DNA of 64,000 nt from Micromonospora olivasterospora (GTDB taxonomy: Bacteria; Actinomycetota; Actinomycetes; Mycobacteriales; Micromonosporaceae), in assembly GCF_007830265.1 (NCBI RefSeq), contig NZ_VLKE01000001.1, positions 4,588,001 through 4,652,000 of the forward strand. Direction: 5' to 3'. Below are positions 53,492 to 61,955 of this stretch, one piece after another (positions within the stretch are counted from its first letter, which is position 1; each line of letters begins with the position of its first letter). Position numbers and translations under genes: made by a program. The notes under the pieces were generated by a model. The model had not been told where the DNA came from, searched no databases, and worked only from the letters and a program-made list of their open reading frames with translations.

Positions 53492-54543
53492 CCGCCCCGA
53501 CTCTCGTCCCCGCCGCGCCGGCCGGGCGGTCGCTGCTGCGCCTCGGGCCGGTCAGCGTGCCGGTGCGCCGCCGCCCCGTCCTGCTCGCCGCCGCCCTGGT
53601 GGTCCTGCTCGCCGCGGCGGGGGTGCTCAGCCTCTCCCTCGGCACCCCGTACGTCGCGCCGGCGGACGTGCTGCGCGCGCTCTCCGTCGCCGGCACCCCG
53701 TACGACCTGGTGGTGCTGGACCTGCGGCTGCCCCGGCTGGCGCTCGCGGCGGTGGCCGGCGCGGCGTTCGGCGTCGCCGGCACGCTGATCCAGAGCGTGG
53801 CCCGCAACCCGCTGGCCAGCCCCGACGTCATCGGCATCACCCAGGGCGCCGGGCTGGCCGCCACGGTTGCCCTGACCAGCGGCGCCGCCGCCGTCCTGGT
53901 GGCGCCGGCGGCGCTGCTCGGCGGGCTCGCCGCGGCGGCCGTGGTGCTCGCCCTCGGCGCCCGGCACGGGCTGGCCGCGCAGCGGTTCGTCCTTGCCGGG
54001 GTGGCGGTGGCCTTCGCCCTGCGGGCGCTGATCGAGGTGGTCATGCTCACCGCCGACCCGATCGACGGGCTGCGCGCGCAGGTCTGGCTCATCGGCACCC
54101 TCGCCGGCAACGGCTGGGCCGAGGCGGCGTGGATCGCCGGCACCCTGCTGGCGCTGCTGCCCGTGCTGCTCTGGGCGGGCTGGGCGCTGAACAGCAGCTC
54201 CCTCGACGACGACACCGCCCGGGGGATCGGGGCGCGCCCGGTGGCCCGGCGGGTCGGGCTGGCCGGCACCGGCGTGCTCGCCGCCGCGATGGTCACCGCC
54301 CAGGTCGGCGCCGTCGACTTCGTCGCGCTGGTCGCCCCCCAGTTGGCCCGCCGGCTGGTCCGGGCCGAGCGCCCCCCGCTGCTCTGCTCCGCCCTGGTCG
54401 GCGCGCTGCTGCTGGTCCTCGCCGACCTCGCCGGCCGCCGGCTGTTCGCGCCCACCCAGCTGCCGGCCGGGGTGCTGACCGCCGCGATCGGCGGGCCGTA
54501 CCTCATGTTCCTGCTGCTGCGTGGCCGGCGACGGGCGTCCTGA
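53488..54543 (+). CDS. Iron-siderophore ABC transporter permease (FecCD family)
   Basis: A ~351-residue permease with about nine membrane segments. Family motifs are DLRLPRLALAAVAGAAFGVA, GTLIQSVARNPLASPDVIGI (coupling region) and GAVDFVALVAPQLARRLVRA with GFVGL-like spacing near the end. It forms the membrane channel for a ferric-siderophore importer with the ATPase and lipoprotein encoded just downstream. Importers of this type usually have two permease genes; only this one is intact. The GTG start overlaps the preceding stop. Confidence 0.9.
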   Translation: MTAPTLVPAAPAGRSLLRLGPVSVPVRRRPVLLAAALVVLLAAAGVLSLSLGTPYVAPADVLRALSVAGTPYDLVVLDLRLPRLALAAVAGAAFGVAGTLIQSVARNPLASPDVIGITQGAGLAATVALTSGAAAVLVAPAALLGGLAAAAVVLALGARHGLAAQRFVLAGVAVAFALRALIEVVMLTADPIDGLRAQVWLIGTLAGNGWAEAAWIAGTLLALLPVLLWAGWALNSSSLDDDTARGIGARPVARRVGLAGTGVLAAAMVTAQVGAVDFVALVAPQLARRLVRAERPPLLCSALVGALLLVLADLAGRRLFAPTQLPAGVLTAAIGGPYLMFLLLRGRRRAS

Positions 54544-54581
54544 TGCCCGCGTCCGCCGACCCCACCACCCGAGGAGCCGCG

Positions 54582-55397
54582 ATGCTCTCCACCCGCGACC
54601 TGGTCGTCGGCTACGACGAGCGGACCGTGCTGGACGGCCTGGACGTCGACCTGCCCGCCGACGCGTTCACCGTCATCGTCGGGCCCAACGCCTGCGGCAA
54701 GTCCACGCTGCTGCGCACCATGGCCCGCCTGCTCACCCCGCGCCGGGGCGCGGTGCTGCTCGACGGCGCCGCGATCCGTGACCTGCCGACCCGCCAGGTC
54801 GCCCAGCGGCTCGGGGTGCTGCCGCAGAGCCCGCTGGTCCCCGAGGGGGTCACCGTCGCCGACCTGGTGGGCCGGGGGCGGCAGCCGTACCAGCGGTGGT
54901 GGCGGCAGTGGTCGGCGCGGGACGCCGAGGCGGTCGCCGAGGCGATGGCCCTCGCCGACGTGGCGGAGCTCGCCGACCGCCCGGTGGACACCCTCTCCGG
55001 CGGCCAGCGGCAGCGGGTCTGGATCGCCATGACCCTCGCCCAGGACACCGAGGCGCTGCTGCTGGACGAGCCGACGACCTTCCTCGACCTGGCCCACCAG
55101 GTGGAGGTGCTGGACCTGCTGCACCGGCTGCGCGCCGAGCGGGGCCGGACGGTGGTCGCCGTGCTGCACGACCTGAACCAGGCCGCCCGGTACGCCGACC
55201 ACCTGGTAGCCATGCGCGCCGGCCGGGTGGTGGCCGCCGGCCCGCCCCGCGAGATCCTCACCGCCGAACTCGTCCGCGACGTCTTCGGGCTCGACTGCGT
55301 CGTCGTGCCCTGCCCGGTGACCCGCGCGCCCCTCGTGGTGCCCGCCCTCACCTCCCCGTCCCTGACCGCCGCGCCCGCGCCGGCCGCGGCCGGCTGA
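54582..55397 (+). CDS. Iron-siderophore ABC transporter ATP-binding protein
   Basis: A ~271-residue FepC-type ATPase. Walker A is FTVIVGPNACGKSTLLRTMA, the Q-loop is LGVLPQSPLVPEGVTVADLV, the signature LSGGQRQRVWIAMTLAQDTE, Walker B EALLLDEPTTFLDLAHQVEV, and the switch His is in AVLHDLNQAARYADHLVAMR. GAGGAG five bases before the ATG at 54582 favours this start; an ATG at 54543 overlapping the permease stop is an alternative adding 13 residues. The stop codon lies in the first copy of a 33-bp repeat. Confidence 0.93.
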   Translation: MLSTRDLVVGYDERTVLDGLDVDLPADAFTVIVGPNACGKSTLLRTMARLLTPRRGAVLLDGAAIRDLPTRQVAQRLGVLPQSPLVPEGVTVADLVGRGRQPYQRWWRQWSARDAEAVAEAMALADVAELADRPVDTLSGGQRQRVWIAMTLAQDTEALLLDEPTTFLDLAHQVEVLDLLHRLRAERGRTVVAVLHDLNQAARYADHLVAMRAGRVVAAGPPREILTAELVRDVFGLDCVVVPCPVTRAPLVVPALTSPSLTAAPAPAAAG

Positions 55398-55637
55398 GCC
55401 ATCGGAGCCGCCGGCCAGCTCGGCAGCTGCACCATCGGAGTCGCCGGCCTGCTCGCCGGCTGAGCCATCGGAGTCGCCGGCCTGCTCGCCGGCTGAGCCA
55501 TCGGAGTCGCCGGCCTGCTCGCCGGCTGAGCCATCGGAGCCGCCGGCCTGCTCGCCGGCTGAGCCATCGGAGCCGCCGGTCTGCTCGCCGGCTGAGCCAT
55601 GGGAGCCGCCGGTCTGCTCGCCGGCTGCACCATCGGA
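55395..55637. repeat. 33-bp minisatellite between ATPase and binding-protein genes
   Basis: Seven full copies and a 12-base partial copy of TGAGCCATCGGAGTCGCCGG followed by CCTGCTCGCCGGC fill the 250-base gap. The copies differ at a few positions (GTC/GCC, CCT/TCT, TGAGCC/TGCACC). Each unit holds GCCGGC-N6-GCCGGC, which can form a 6-bp hairpin, and most carry an in-frame TGA. There are no variable spacers, so it is not CRISPR. Confidence 0.93.
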
Positions 55638-55647
55638 AAGGGAACAC

Positions 55648-56595
55648 ATGCGTCGTCTCGCCGCCGCGCTCGTCGCGGCCGTCGCCCTCGGCGTCGGACT
55701 CACCGCCTGCGGTGAGAGCGACCCCGTCGCCGGCACCACCACCGGGGAGACCCGGGAGATCACCCACGCCATGGGCACCACGAGAGTGCCGGCCGACCCG
55801 AAGCGCGTCGTCGTCCTCGACACCGACAAGATCGACACGGCGCTCTCGCTCGGCGTCACGCCGGTCGGCGCGGCCACCGCCGGTGAGGCCAAGAGCTGGC
55901 CGACGTACTTCGGCGCGGACAAGCTGGCCGGGATCAAGGAGGTCGGGGTGCTCACCGAGCCCGACCTGGAGGCGATCAACGCGCTGCACCCCGACCTGAT
56001 CCTCGGCAGCAAGTTCCGCCAGGAGAAGTTCTACGACGAGCTGAAGGCCATCGCCCCGACGGTCTTCACCGACAAGGTGGGCATCACCTGGAAGGAGAAC
56101 TTCCTCCTCGACGGCAGGGCGCTCGGCAAGGAACAGCAGGCCAAGGACCTGCTCGCCACGTACGAGAAGCGGGCCGAGGAGTTCGGCGCGAAGCTGGGCG
56201 ACGCGGCGAACCGGAAGATCTCCATCGTCCGCTTCATCCCCGGCGCGATCCGGGTGTACTGGCCGGACTCGTTCTCCGGCATCGTCGTCGGCGACACCGG
56301 GCTGGGCCGCCCCGAGCGGCAGCAGCTCGCCGGCAAGGAGGACAAGCGCTTCGATGTGGTCAGCGCCGAGCGGGTCAACGAGGTCGACGGCGACGTCATC
56401 TTCGTGACCGCGTACGGCGAGAAGGCCGCCGCGGAGCAGGTCGGCGTCACCGGCGGCACCCTGTGGAAGGGCCTGTCCGCGGTCAGGGCCGGCAGGGCGT
56501 ACGTGGTCTCCGACGAGGTCTGGATGACCGGCATCGGCGTCGGCGCCGCCAACAGGATCCTCGACGACCTGGCCGAGTACCTGACCCCCGCCTGA
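55648..56595 (+). CDS. Siderophore-binding lipoprotein (ABC substrate-binding protein)
   Basis: A 315-residue FhuD/FepB-like binding protein. The lipoprotein signal ends in VGLTAC with the lipid-modified Cys near residue 21. THAMGTTRVPADPKRVVVLD, ALSLGVTPVGAATAGEAKSW, EAINALHPDLILGSKFRQEK and the C-terminal VSDEVWMTGIGVGAANRILD follow the class III binding-protein pattern. It delivers the ferric-siderophore to the permease/ATPase encoded upstream. GGAAAGGG precedes the ATG immediately after the minisatellite. Confidence 0.93.
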   Translation: MRRLAAALVAAVALGVGLTACGESDPVAGTTTGETREITHAMGTTRVPADPKRVVVLDTDKIDTALSLGVTPVGAATAGEAKSWPTYFGADKLAGIKEVGVLTEPDLEAINALHPDLILGSKFRQEKFYDELKAIAPTVFTDKVGITWKENFLLDGRALGKEQQAKDLLATYEKRAEEFGAKLGDAANRKISIVRFIPGAIRVYWPDSFSGIVVGDTGLGRPERQQLAGKEDKRFDVVSAERVNEVDGDVIFVTAYGEKAAAEQVGVTGGTLWKGLSAVRAGRAYVVSDEVWMTGIGVGAANRILDDLAEYLTPA

Positions 56596-56621
56596 CCCGC
56601 CCGCTCCTGTGCGGGACGCTC

Positions 56622-56699
56622 AAGATCCGCGCAACTTCCGGGAAGATGCCCCCTCCACACCTCGTGAGGCAGCAGCTTCCGGGAAGTTGCGCGGATCTT
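56622..56699. repeat. Long hairpin repeat element, copy 1
   Basis: Two 24-base arms (AAGATCCGCGCAACTTCCGG + GAAG and its complement with one mismatch) flank a 30-base loop containing GAAGATGCC...GAGGCAGCAG. The element lies between the convergent binding-protein and DUF559-like stops and is a strong terminator as well as a repeat. A second copy lies at 57668-57747. Confidence 0.9.
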
Positions 56700-56703
56700 C
56701 GCG

Positions 56704-57606
56704 TCAGGGCAAGCGAGCGGTGCGGGAGGACAAGGCGCGGCGGAGCTCCGTCAGGAAGCCGTCGAAGTCCTCGCGGAAGCGTTTCGCCGTGAGGTGCAGG
56801 ACGATCCACTCCTCGCCGAGCAGACGGTTGAGGCGCTGCCGGTCCCGGTGGAACTGCTCGGGGTCGTGGTGCCAGAGGCCGTCGTACTCGACCGCGACCT
56901 TCAACCCCGGCCAGGCGAGATCGACCCGGGCGATGAAGCGGCCGCCCCGCTCCACGACGAACTGGGTCACCGGCCGCGGAAGGCCGGCGAGCACGAGCCG
57001 GACCCGCAGCCGCGACTCCTGCGGTGACTCGGCCCCTCCGTCGGCCAACTCGGCCACGCGGAGCATGCGCTTCCACCCCCGGACGCCCACGCGGGCCCGG
57101 GCGCGATCCCGCAGCTGACCGGGGTGGACCAGTCCATGCCGGACGAGGCAGTCCACCAGCGCCACCGCCTCCTCGACCCCGAGCCACTGCGCCAGATCCC
57201 AGCAGGTGCGCTCCGGCGTGGTCACCGGGATTCCGTCGCGCTGCCGGACGTCGCCCTCCGCCAGCGCCGCCGTGTGCACGGCGAGGCCGGCGACGGGCCC
57301 GAATCGCCGACCGGTGGGCACCAGGACGTCGAGGGGGCCGGTGGCATCGACGGTCCCCGCGCCGAACAGGGCGGCCGCGCTGCGCCCGGCAATCGCGATC
57401 CCGTCGGGGAGCAGACACCGGGCGGCGGCGACGCACCGGAGCCGGTGCGAAATCGGAACGTCCGCATCGACGTAGACGTCCTTGAACAGCGGTCGCCAGG
57501 CCCTGCTGCGCAGCTCGGACCGGGTCAGCAGCCCGCGGGCGACGACCTGTGAACCCCGGAACACGCGCCCCCGCAACTGCTCCGGCCGCCGAGGAGTAAC
57601 CGCCAT
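56704..57606 (-). CDS. DUF559/AbiEi-like domain protein
   Basis: A 300-residue protein. The N-terminal half resembles the wing-helix and AbiEi-like region of abortive-infection antitoxin relatives (RGLLTRSELRSRAWRPLFKD, VYVDADVPISHRLRCVAAAR, then GIPVTTPERTCWDLA). The C-terminal half has RFIARVDLAWPGLKVAVEYD, GLWHHDPEQFHRDRQRLNRL, a DUF559/Vsr-type endonuclease-fold pattern (D, ExD and WHHD). Such proteins are common in actinobacteria and their role is unproven; phage defence or DNA metabolism is speculative. The ATG follows CAGGG. Hairpin repeats bracket the gene closely. Confidence 0.75.
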   Translation of the reverse strand: MAVTPRRPEQLRGRVFRGSQVVARGLLTRSELRSRAWRPLFKDVYVDADVPISHRLRCVAAARCLLPDGIAIAGRSAAALFGAGTVDATGPLDVLVPTGRRFGPVAGLAVHTAALAEGDVRQRDGIPVTTPERTCWDLAQWLGVEEAVALVDCLVRHGLVHPGQLRDRARARVGVRGWKRMLRVAELADGGAESPQESRLRVRLVLAGLPRPVTQFVVERGGRFIARVDLAWPGLKVAVEYDGLWHHDPEQFHRDRQRLNRLLGEEWIVLHLTAKRFREDFDGFLTELRRALSSRTARLP

Positions 57607-57667
57607 CCACCAACCCTGACCGCCCCCGCCCCCTCCCCGCGACCCCTGTGGATAACCCCGAAAACTG

Positions 57668-57747
57668 CAAGATCCGCGCAACTTCGGGGAAGATGCCGGG
57701 TCGCGGCGCCGCGAGGCAGCATGTTCACCGAAGTTGCGCGGATCTTG
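57668..57747. repeat. Long hairpin repeat element, copy 2
   Basis: Two perfectly complementary 20-base arms (CAAGATCCGCGCAACTTCGG and complement) flank a 40-base loop that again contains GAAGATGCC...GAGGCAGCA. The arms are nearly identical to copy 1, so these are members of one dispersed MITE- or REP-like family flanking the DUF559-like gene. Confidence 0.9.
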
Positions 57748-57762
57748 GGGGCGGTGGGTGGG

Positions 57763-58407
57763 TCAGGCGGCGGTGGACCAGATGGCGCGGAAGGCGGCCG
57801 CCTCGCCGGCCAGCCACTGCTCGATCTGCTCGGGCTTGGCGCCATCCGGCATGCGGTGGACCTCGCCGCGGCGGACGTCGACCAGGACCGGCTCGGCGTG
57901 CGGGAGCACCGCGTCCATGTGCCGGGCCATCAGATGAAGGGCGGCCAGGGTGGCCTCCTCGCTCGGCGGGGCCTCGTCGAAGTGCAGCCGGACGGCCTCC
58001 GCCCGGCCGTCGGAGTAGCGGATGCCGAAGTGTGGGTTGATCTTGACGGGCAGGTCGCCGAGCATGGCCAGGGCGTCGCGGGTCTGCGCCAGGTCGACGG
58101 CGGTCGGCTCGCCGAGGGTGTGCAGCCAGGCCGTCGCCCCGGGGGTGAGGGCCTGGTAGAGCGGGCGCCAGCGCGGCTTGACGAGGTCGGCCACCTGGGC
58201 GAGGTGGGTGCCGCCGGTGTGGAAGGCGATGTCGGCCTTGAGCGCCTTGACGAACTGGCCGTGCGGGTTGAACCCGTGCTTGCTGGCCCGCTGCCTGCGC
58301 AGGCCGCCGACGAAGCTGGCCTTGGTGGGCCCGGTGCGGTCGACGTACCGGGTGAAGCCGAGGAGGGTGGCGTAGGGCGGGAGGGTGCTGGAGGTGGGCG
58401 CGGTCAC
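57763..58407 (-). CDS. Conserved hypothetical protein
   Basis: A 214-residue soluble protein of normal composition for the genome. Recognisable stretches are TLLGFTRYVDRTGPTKASFV, HGFNPHGQFVKALKADIAFH, VKINPHFGIRYSDGRAEAVR and a C-terminal EVHRMPDGAKPEQIEQWLAG. There are no signal peptide or membrane segments. I do not recognise a domain and would not assign a function. The ATG start is consistent, and a palindromic element lies 24 bases upstream, suggesting regulated expression. Confidence 0.7.
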   Translation of the reverse strand: MTAPTSSTLPPYATLLGFTRYVDRTGPTKASFVGGLRRQRASKHGFNPHGQFVKALKADIAFHTGGTHLAQVADLVKPRWRPLYQALTPGATAWLHTLGEPTAVDLAQTRDALAMLGDLPVKINPHFGIRYSDGRAEAVRLHFDEAPPSEEATLAALHLMARHMDAVLPHAEPVLVDVRRGEVHRMPDGAKPEQIEQWLAGEAAAFRAIWSTAA

Positions 58408-58430
58408 GGACGTCCTCCCAGGTCAGGACT

Positions 58431-58456
58431 TCGATTAGTACATACATTCTAATCGA
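58431..58456. promoter_or_regulatory. Inverted repeat upstream of hypothetical gene
   Basis: TCGATTAG-N10-CTAATCGA is a perfect 8-bp inverted repeat around TACATACATT, an A+T-rich island in otherwise GC-rich DNA just upstream of the 57763-58407 gene. It is probably an operator overlapping the promoter. The binding protein is not encoded next to it. Confidence 0.6.
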
Positions 58457-58484
58457 CGGGGCTGACATCGCCCAGGGAACGAAA

Positions 58485-58513
58485 GGGGCCGTCCGGGCAT
58501 CCCGGACGGCCCC
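58485..58513 (-). terminator. Terminator of the DUF3516 helicase gene
   Basis: A perfect 13-bp hairpin (GGGGCCGTCCGGG and complement, 3-base loop) lies 14 bases beyond the helicase stop. On the minus strand it is followed by TTTCGTT. Confidence 0.8.
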
Positions 58514-58526
58514 TGGAAGACCTTTT

Positions 58527-61031
58527 CTACAGCTGCCCGACGTCGGTGATCCGGACGACGGCGGCGCCCGCCTCGTCGGAGGCGGCGAGGTCGATCTCGG
58601 CGCTGATGCCCCAGTCGTGGTCGCCGTCCGGGTCGTCGAGGATCTGCCGGACCGTCCACCGCTGCGGGCCCTGCTCGATCATCAGCAGCGCCGGGCCGCG
58701 GGCGTCCGGGCCGGTCCCGATCCCGTCGTACGCCTCGAAGTACGGCTCCAGCGCGTCGGCCCACGCGTCGGCGTTCCAGCCCGCCTCGGCGTCCAGCTCA
58801 CCGAGGAGGTCCCAGCGGCGCAGGGCGGCCAGCTCGACCCGGCGGAACAGCGCGTTGCGGACGAGGACCCGGAACGCGCGGGCGTTGCGGGTGACCGCCG
58901 GCGGCCGGTCGTCCAGGGCGGCGTGCGCCTCGGCGACGTCGGACGGGTTGCGCAGCCGCTCCCACTCGTCGATCAGGCTGGAGTCGACCTGGCGCACCAG
59001 CTCCCCGAGCCACTCGATGAGGTCGACCAGCTCGTCGGTCTTGGCGTCCTCGGGGACGGTCTGCCGCAGCGTCTTGTACGCGTCGGCGAGGTAGCGCAGC
59101 ACCAGGCCCTCGGACCGGGACAGGCCGTAGAACTGCACGTACTCGGTGAAGGTCATCGCCCGCTCGTACATGTCCCGGACGACGGACTTGGGGGAGAGCT
59201 GGTGGTCGGCCACCCACGGGTGCCCCTGCCGGTACATCTCGTACGCGCCCTCCAGCAGCTCGGCGAGCGGCTTCGGCCAGGTCACCTCGTCGAGCAGTTC
59301 GAGGCGGGCCTCGTACTCGATGCCCTCGGCCTTCATCGCGGCGACCGCCTCGCCGCGGGCCTTGAACTGCTGCGCGGACAGCACCTGGCGGGGATCGTCG
59401 AGGATCGACTCGATCACGCTCAGCACGTCGAGGGCGTACGCGGGGGACTCCCGGTCCAGCAGCTCGATGGCGGCCAGGGCGAGGGGCGACAACGGCTGGT
59501 TGAGCGCGAAGTCGAGCTGGAGGTCGACGGTGAGCCGGACCCGGCGGCCGGTCTCGTCCGGCTCGGGCAGCTCCTCGACCACGCCGCCCGCCCGCAGTGC
59601 CCGGTAGATGGCGATGGCCCGGCGGATGTGCCGGCGCTGGGCGGCCCGGTCCTCGTGGTTGTCGGTGAGCAGGTGCCGCATCGCGGCGAACGCGTCGCCG
59701 GGCCGGCCGATGACGTTGAGCAGCATCGAGTGGCTGACCTGGAAGCTGGAGGTCAGCGGCTCCGGCTCGGCCTCGACGAGGCGGTCGAAGGTGGGCTTGC
59801 CCCAGCCGACCGAGCCCTCCGGCGGCTTCTTCTTGACGACCTTGCGCCGCTTCTTGGGGTCGTCGCCGGCCTTCGCCAGGGCCTTCTCGTTCTCGATGAC
59901 GTGCTCGGGCGCCTGCACCACCACCCGGCCGAGGGTGTCGAAGCCGGCCCGGCCGGCGCGGCCGGCGATCTGGTGGAACTCGCGGGCCTTGAGCAGCCGG
60001 GTACGCGTGCCGTCGTACTTCGACAGGCCGGTGAACAGGACGGTGCGGATCGGCACGTTGATGCCCACGCCGAGGGTGTCGGTGCCGCAGATGACCTTGA
60101 GCAGGCCGGCCTGGGCCAGGGTCTCCACCAGGCGGCGGTACTTGGGCAGCATGCCGGCGTGGTGCACGCCGATGCCGTGCCGGACCAGCCGGGACAGCGT
60201 CTTGCCGAAGCCCGAGGTGAAGCGGAAGCCGCCGATCGCGGACGCGATCATGTCCTTCTCGGCGCGGGTGCAGACGTTCACGCTCATCAGCGCCTGCGCC
60301 CGCTCCAGCGCCGCGGCCTGGGTGAAGTGCACGACGTACACCGGGGCCTGCTTCGTCTCCAGCAGCTCCTCCAGGGTCTCGTGCAGCGGCGTCATCGCGT
60401 ACGAGAAGAGGAGCGGGACCGGCCGTTCGGCCGAGCGGACGACGGCGGTCGGCCGGCCGGTGCGCCGGGTGAGGTCGTCGACGAAGCGGGTGGTGTCGCC
60501 GAGCGTGGCGGACATCAGGACGAACTGCGCCTGCGGCAGCTCGATCAGCGGCACCTGCCAGGCCCAGCCGCGGTCGGGCTCGGCGTAGAAGTGGAACTCG
60601 TCCATGATCACCTGGCCGACGTCGGCGCGGGCGCCCTCGCGCAGGGCGAGGTTCGCCAGGATCTCGGCGGTGCAGCAGATGACCGGGGCGTCCGGGTTGA
60701 CGCTGGCGTCGCCGGTGAGCATGCCGACGTTGTCGGCGCCGAAGACCTCGCAGAGGGCGAAGAACTTCTCCGACACCAGGGCCTTGATCGGCGCGGTGTA
60801 GAAGGTGGTCCGGTCGTCGGCCAGGGAGGCGAAGTGCGCGGCGACGGCGACCAGGCTCTTGCCCGAGCCGGTCGGCGTGTTCATGATCACGTTCGCGCCG
60901 GAGACGATCTCGATGACCGCCTCCTCCTGGTGGGGGTAGAGGTCGAGGCCGCGCTCCGACGCCCAGCCGGCGAACGCGTCGTAGAGGGTGTCGGGATCGG
61001 CGGACGCGGGCAGCGCGGCGGTGAGGGTCAT
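58527..61031 (-). CDS. DEAD/DEAH-box helicase with DUF3516 C-terminal domain
   Basis: An 834-residue Ski2-like helicase. Walker A is NVIMNTPTGSGKSLVAVAAH, motif II is VGQVIMDEFHFYAEPDRGWA (DEFH), motif III FVLMSATLGDTTRFVDDLTR, and motifs V/VI ICGTDTLGVGINVPIRTVLF and EFHQIAGRAGRAGFDTLGRV. A lysine-rich insert (KKRRKVVKKKPPEGSVGWGK) separates the helicase core from the DUF3516 domain that fills the last ~450 residues. It is an actinobacterial RNA/DNA helicase of unassigned role. The ATG start is normal. Confidence 0.92.
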   Translation of the reverse strand: MTLTAALPASADPDTLYDAFAGWASERGLDLYPHQEEAVIEIVSGANVIMNTPTGSGKSLVAVAAHFASLADDRTTFYTAPIKALVSEKFFALCEVFGADNVGMLTGDASVNPDAPVICCTAEILANLALREGARADVGQVIMDEFHFYAEPDRGWAWQVPLIELPQAQFVLMSATLGDTTRFVDDLTRRTGRPTAVVRSAERPVPLLFSYAMTPLHETLEELLETKQAPVYVVHFTQAAALERAQALMSVNVCTRAEKDMIASAIGGFRFTSGFGKTLSRLVRHGIGVHHAGMLPKYRRLVETLAQAGLLKVICGTDTLGVGINVPIRTVLFTGLSKYDGTRTRLLKAREFHQIAGRAGRAGFDTLGRVVVQAPEHVIENEKALAKAGDDPKKRRKVVKKKPPEGSVGWGKPTFDRLVEAEPEPLTSSFQVSHSMLLNVIGRPGDAFAAMRHLLTDNHEDRAAQRRHIRRAIAIYRALRAGGVVEELPEPDETGRRVRLTVDLQLDFALNQPLSPLALAAIELLDRESPAYALDVLSVIESILDDPRQVLSAQQFKARGEAVAAMKAEGIEYEARLELLDEVTWPKPLAELLEGAYEMYRQGHPWVADHQLSPKSVVRDMYERAMTFTEYVQFYGLSRSEGLVLRYLADAYKTLRQTVPEDAKTDELVDLIEWLGELVRQVDSSLIDEWERLRNPSDVAEAHAALDDRPPAVTRNARAFRVLVRNALFRRVELAALRRWDLLGELDAEAGWNADAWADALEPYFEAYDGIGTGPDARGPALLMIEQGPQRWTVRQILDDPDGDHDWGISAEIDLAASDEAGAAVVRITDVGQL

Positions 61032-61076
61032 AGCGGGTCCATGGTGCCTGGATCATGCCCTTCCGCGCCAACCGGG

Positions 61077-61829
61077 TCACCCCCGCGCCGAATCCGGGTC
61101 ACCCCCGGCGCCGTCCCCGCCTCGCACATGGACCAGATCGAAGACCGGTCGGCCGGCCGTGCGGGCGCGGCGCTCGAACCGGGTGACCGGGCGGTGGGCG
61201 GGCCGCGGGGCGTACCCGCCGTGCGGGTCGGTCAGCCTCGGGTCGGCCGTCAGCGTCTCGCGCATCGACTCGGCGTACTCGGCCCAGTCGGTGGCGCAGT
61301 GCAGGGTGCCGCCGGGCGCCAGCCGGGAGCGCAGCAGCGCGACGTGCGCCGGCTGGATGATCCGCCGCTTGTGGTGGCGCGCCTTCGGCCACGGGTCGGG
61401 GAAGAACACGTGCACCGCGTCGAGGGAGTCCTCCGGCAGGGCCCGGACCAGGTCCAGGGCGTCGCCCCGGGCCACCCGCACGTTGTGCAGGCCCCGGCGC
61501 TCCACCAGGTCGAGCAGGTTGCCGATTCCCGGCGTGTGCACCTCGACCGCCAGATAGTCTCGGTCCGGGTCGTCGGCGGCCATCGCGGCCGTCGCGTCGC
61601 CCATGCCGGAACCGATCTCCAACACGACGGGGGCCCGGCGGCCGAACAGCGACGCCAGCTCCACCGGAGCGGCGAGGCCGTCGTCGATCGTCAGGCCGTA
61701 CGCCGGCCAGAGCCGGTCGAGGGCGTCGGCCTGCCGGCCGCTCATCCGGCCACGGCGGGGATGGAAGGTGCGGATCCGGGCCAGGTGGTGGGGCGCGGTT
61801 CCGGTGGGGTTCTGGTCGGTGGCAGTCAC
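61077..61829 (-). CDS. trmB: tRNA (guanine-N7-)-methyltransferase TrmB
   Basis: TrmB methylates N7 of G46 in the variable loop of tRNAs. The 250-residue protein has the SAM-binding motif VVLEIGSGMGDATAAMAADD, LAVEVHTPGIGNLLDLVERR, and the family signature VHVFFPDPWPKARHHKRRII, followed by LHCATDWAEYAESM. The GTG start gives normal length. The next gene downstream is the helicase, with a 45-base gap. Confidence 0.95.
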   Translation of the reverse strand: MTATDQNPTGTAPHHLARIRTFHPRRGRMSGRQADALDRLWPAYGLTIDDGLAAPVELASLFGRRAPVVLEIGSGMGDATAAMAADDPDRDYLAVEVHTPGIGNLLDLVERRGLHNVRVARGDALDLVRALPEDSLDAVHVFFPDPWPKARHHKRRIIQPAHVALLRSRLAPGGTLHCATDWAEYAESMRETLTADPRLTDPHGGYAPRPAHRPVTRFERRARTAGRPVFDLVHVRGGDGAGGDPDSARG

Positions 61830-61882
61830 AGCGACCCGAGCGTACGCGACGGCCGCGCCGGATCGGATGTGAGGTACGACCG

Positions 61883-61902
61883 GGGATGAGATGATTCATC
61901 CC
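61883..61902. promoter_or_regulatory. Short inverted repeat between trmB and sortase locus
   Basis: GGGATGA-N6-TCATCCC is a perfect 7-bp inverted repeat in the 126-base divergent gap upstream of the secreted protein gene. It may be an operator; there is no other support. Confidence 0.35.
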
Positions 61903-61955
61903 GTACGGCAGGCCGGGCGGCCGCCCGGCGTCGCGAACCCGCGCCGGGAGGGGTC

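Noticed and set aside
55395..55637. Possible CRISPR array
   Set aside because: The repeat units are directly adjacent with no unique spacers, and no cas gene is near.
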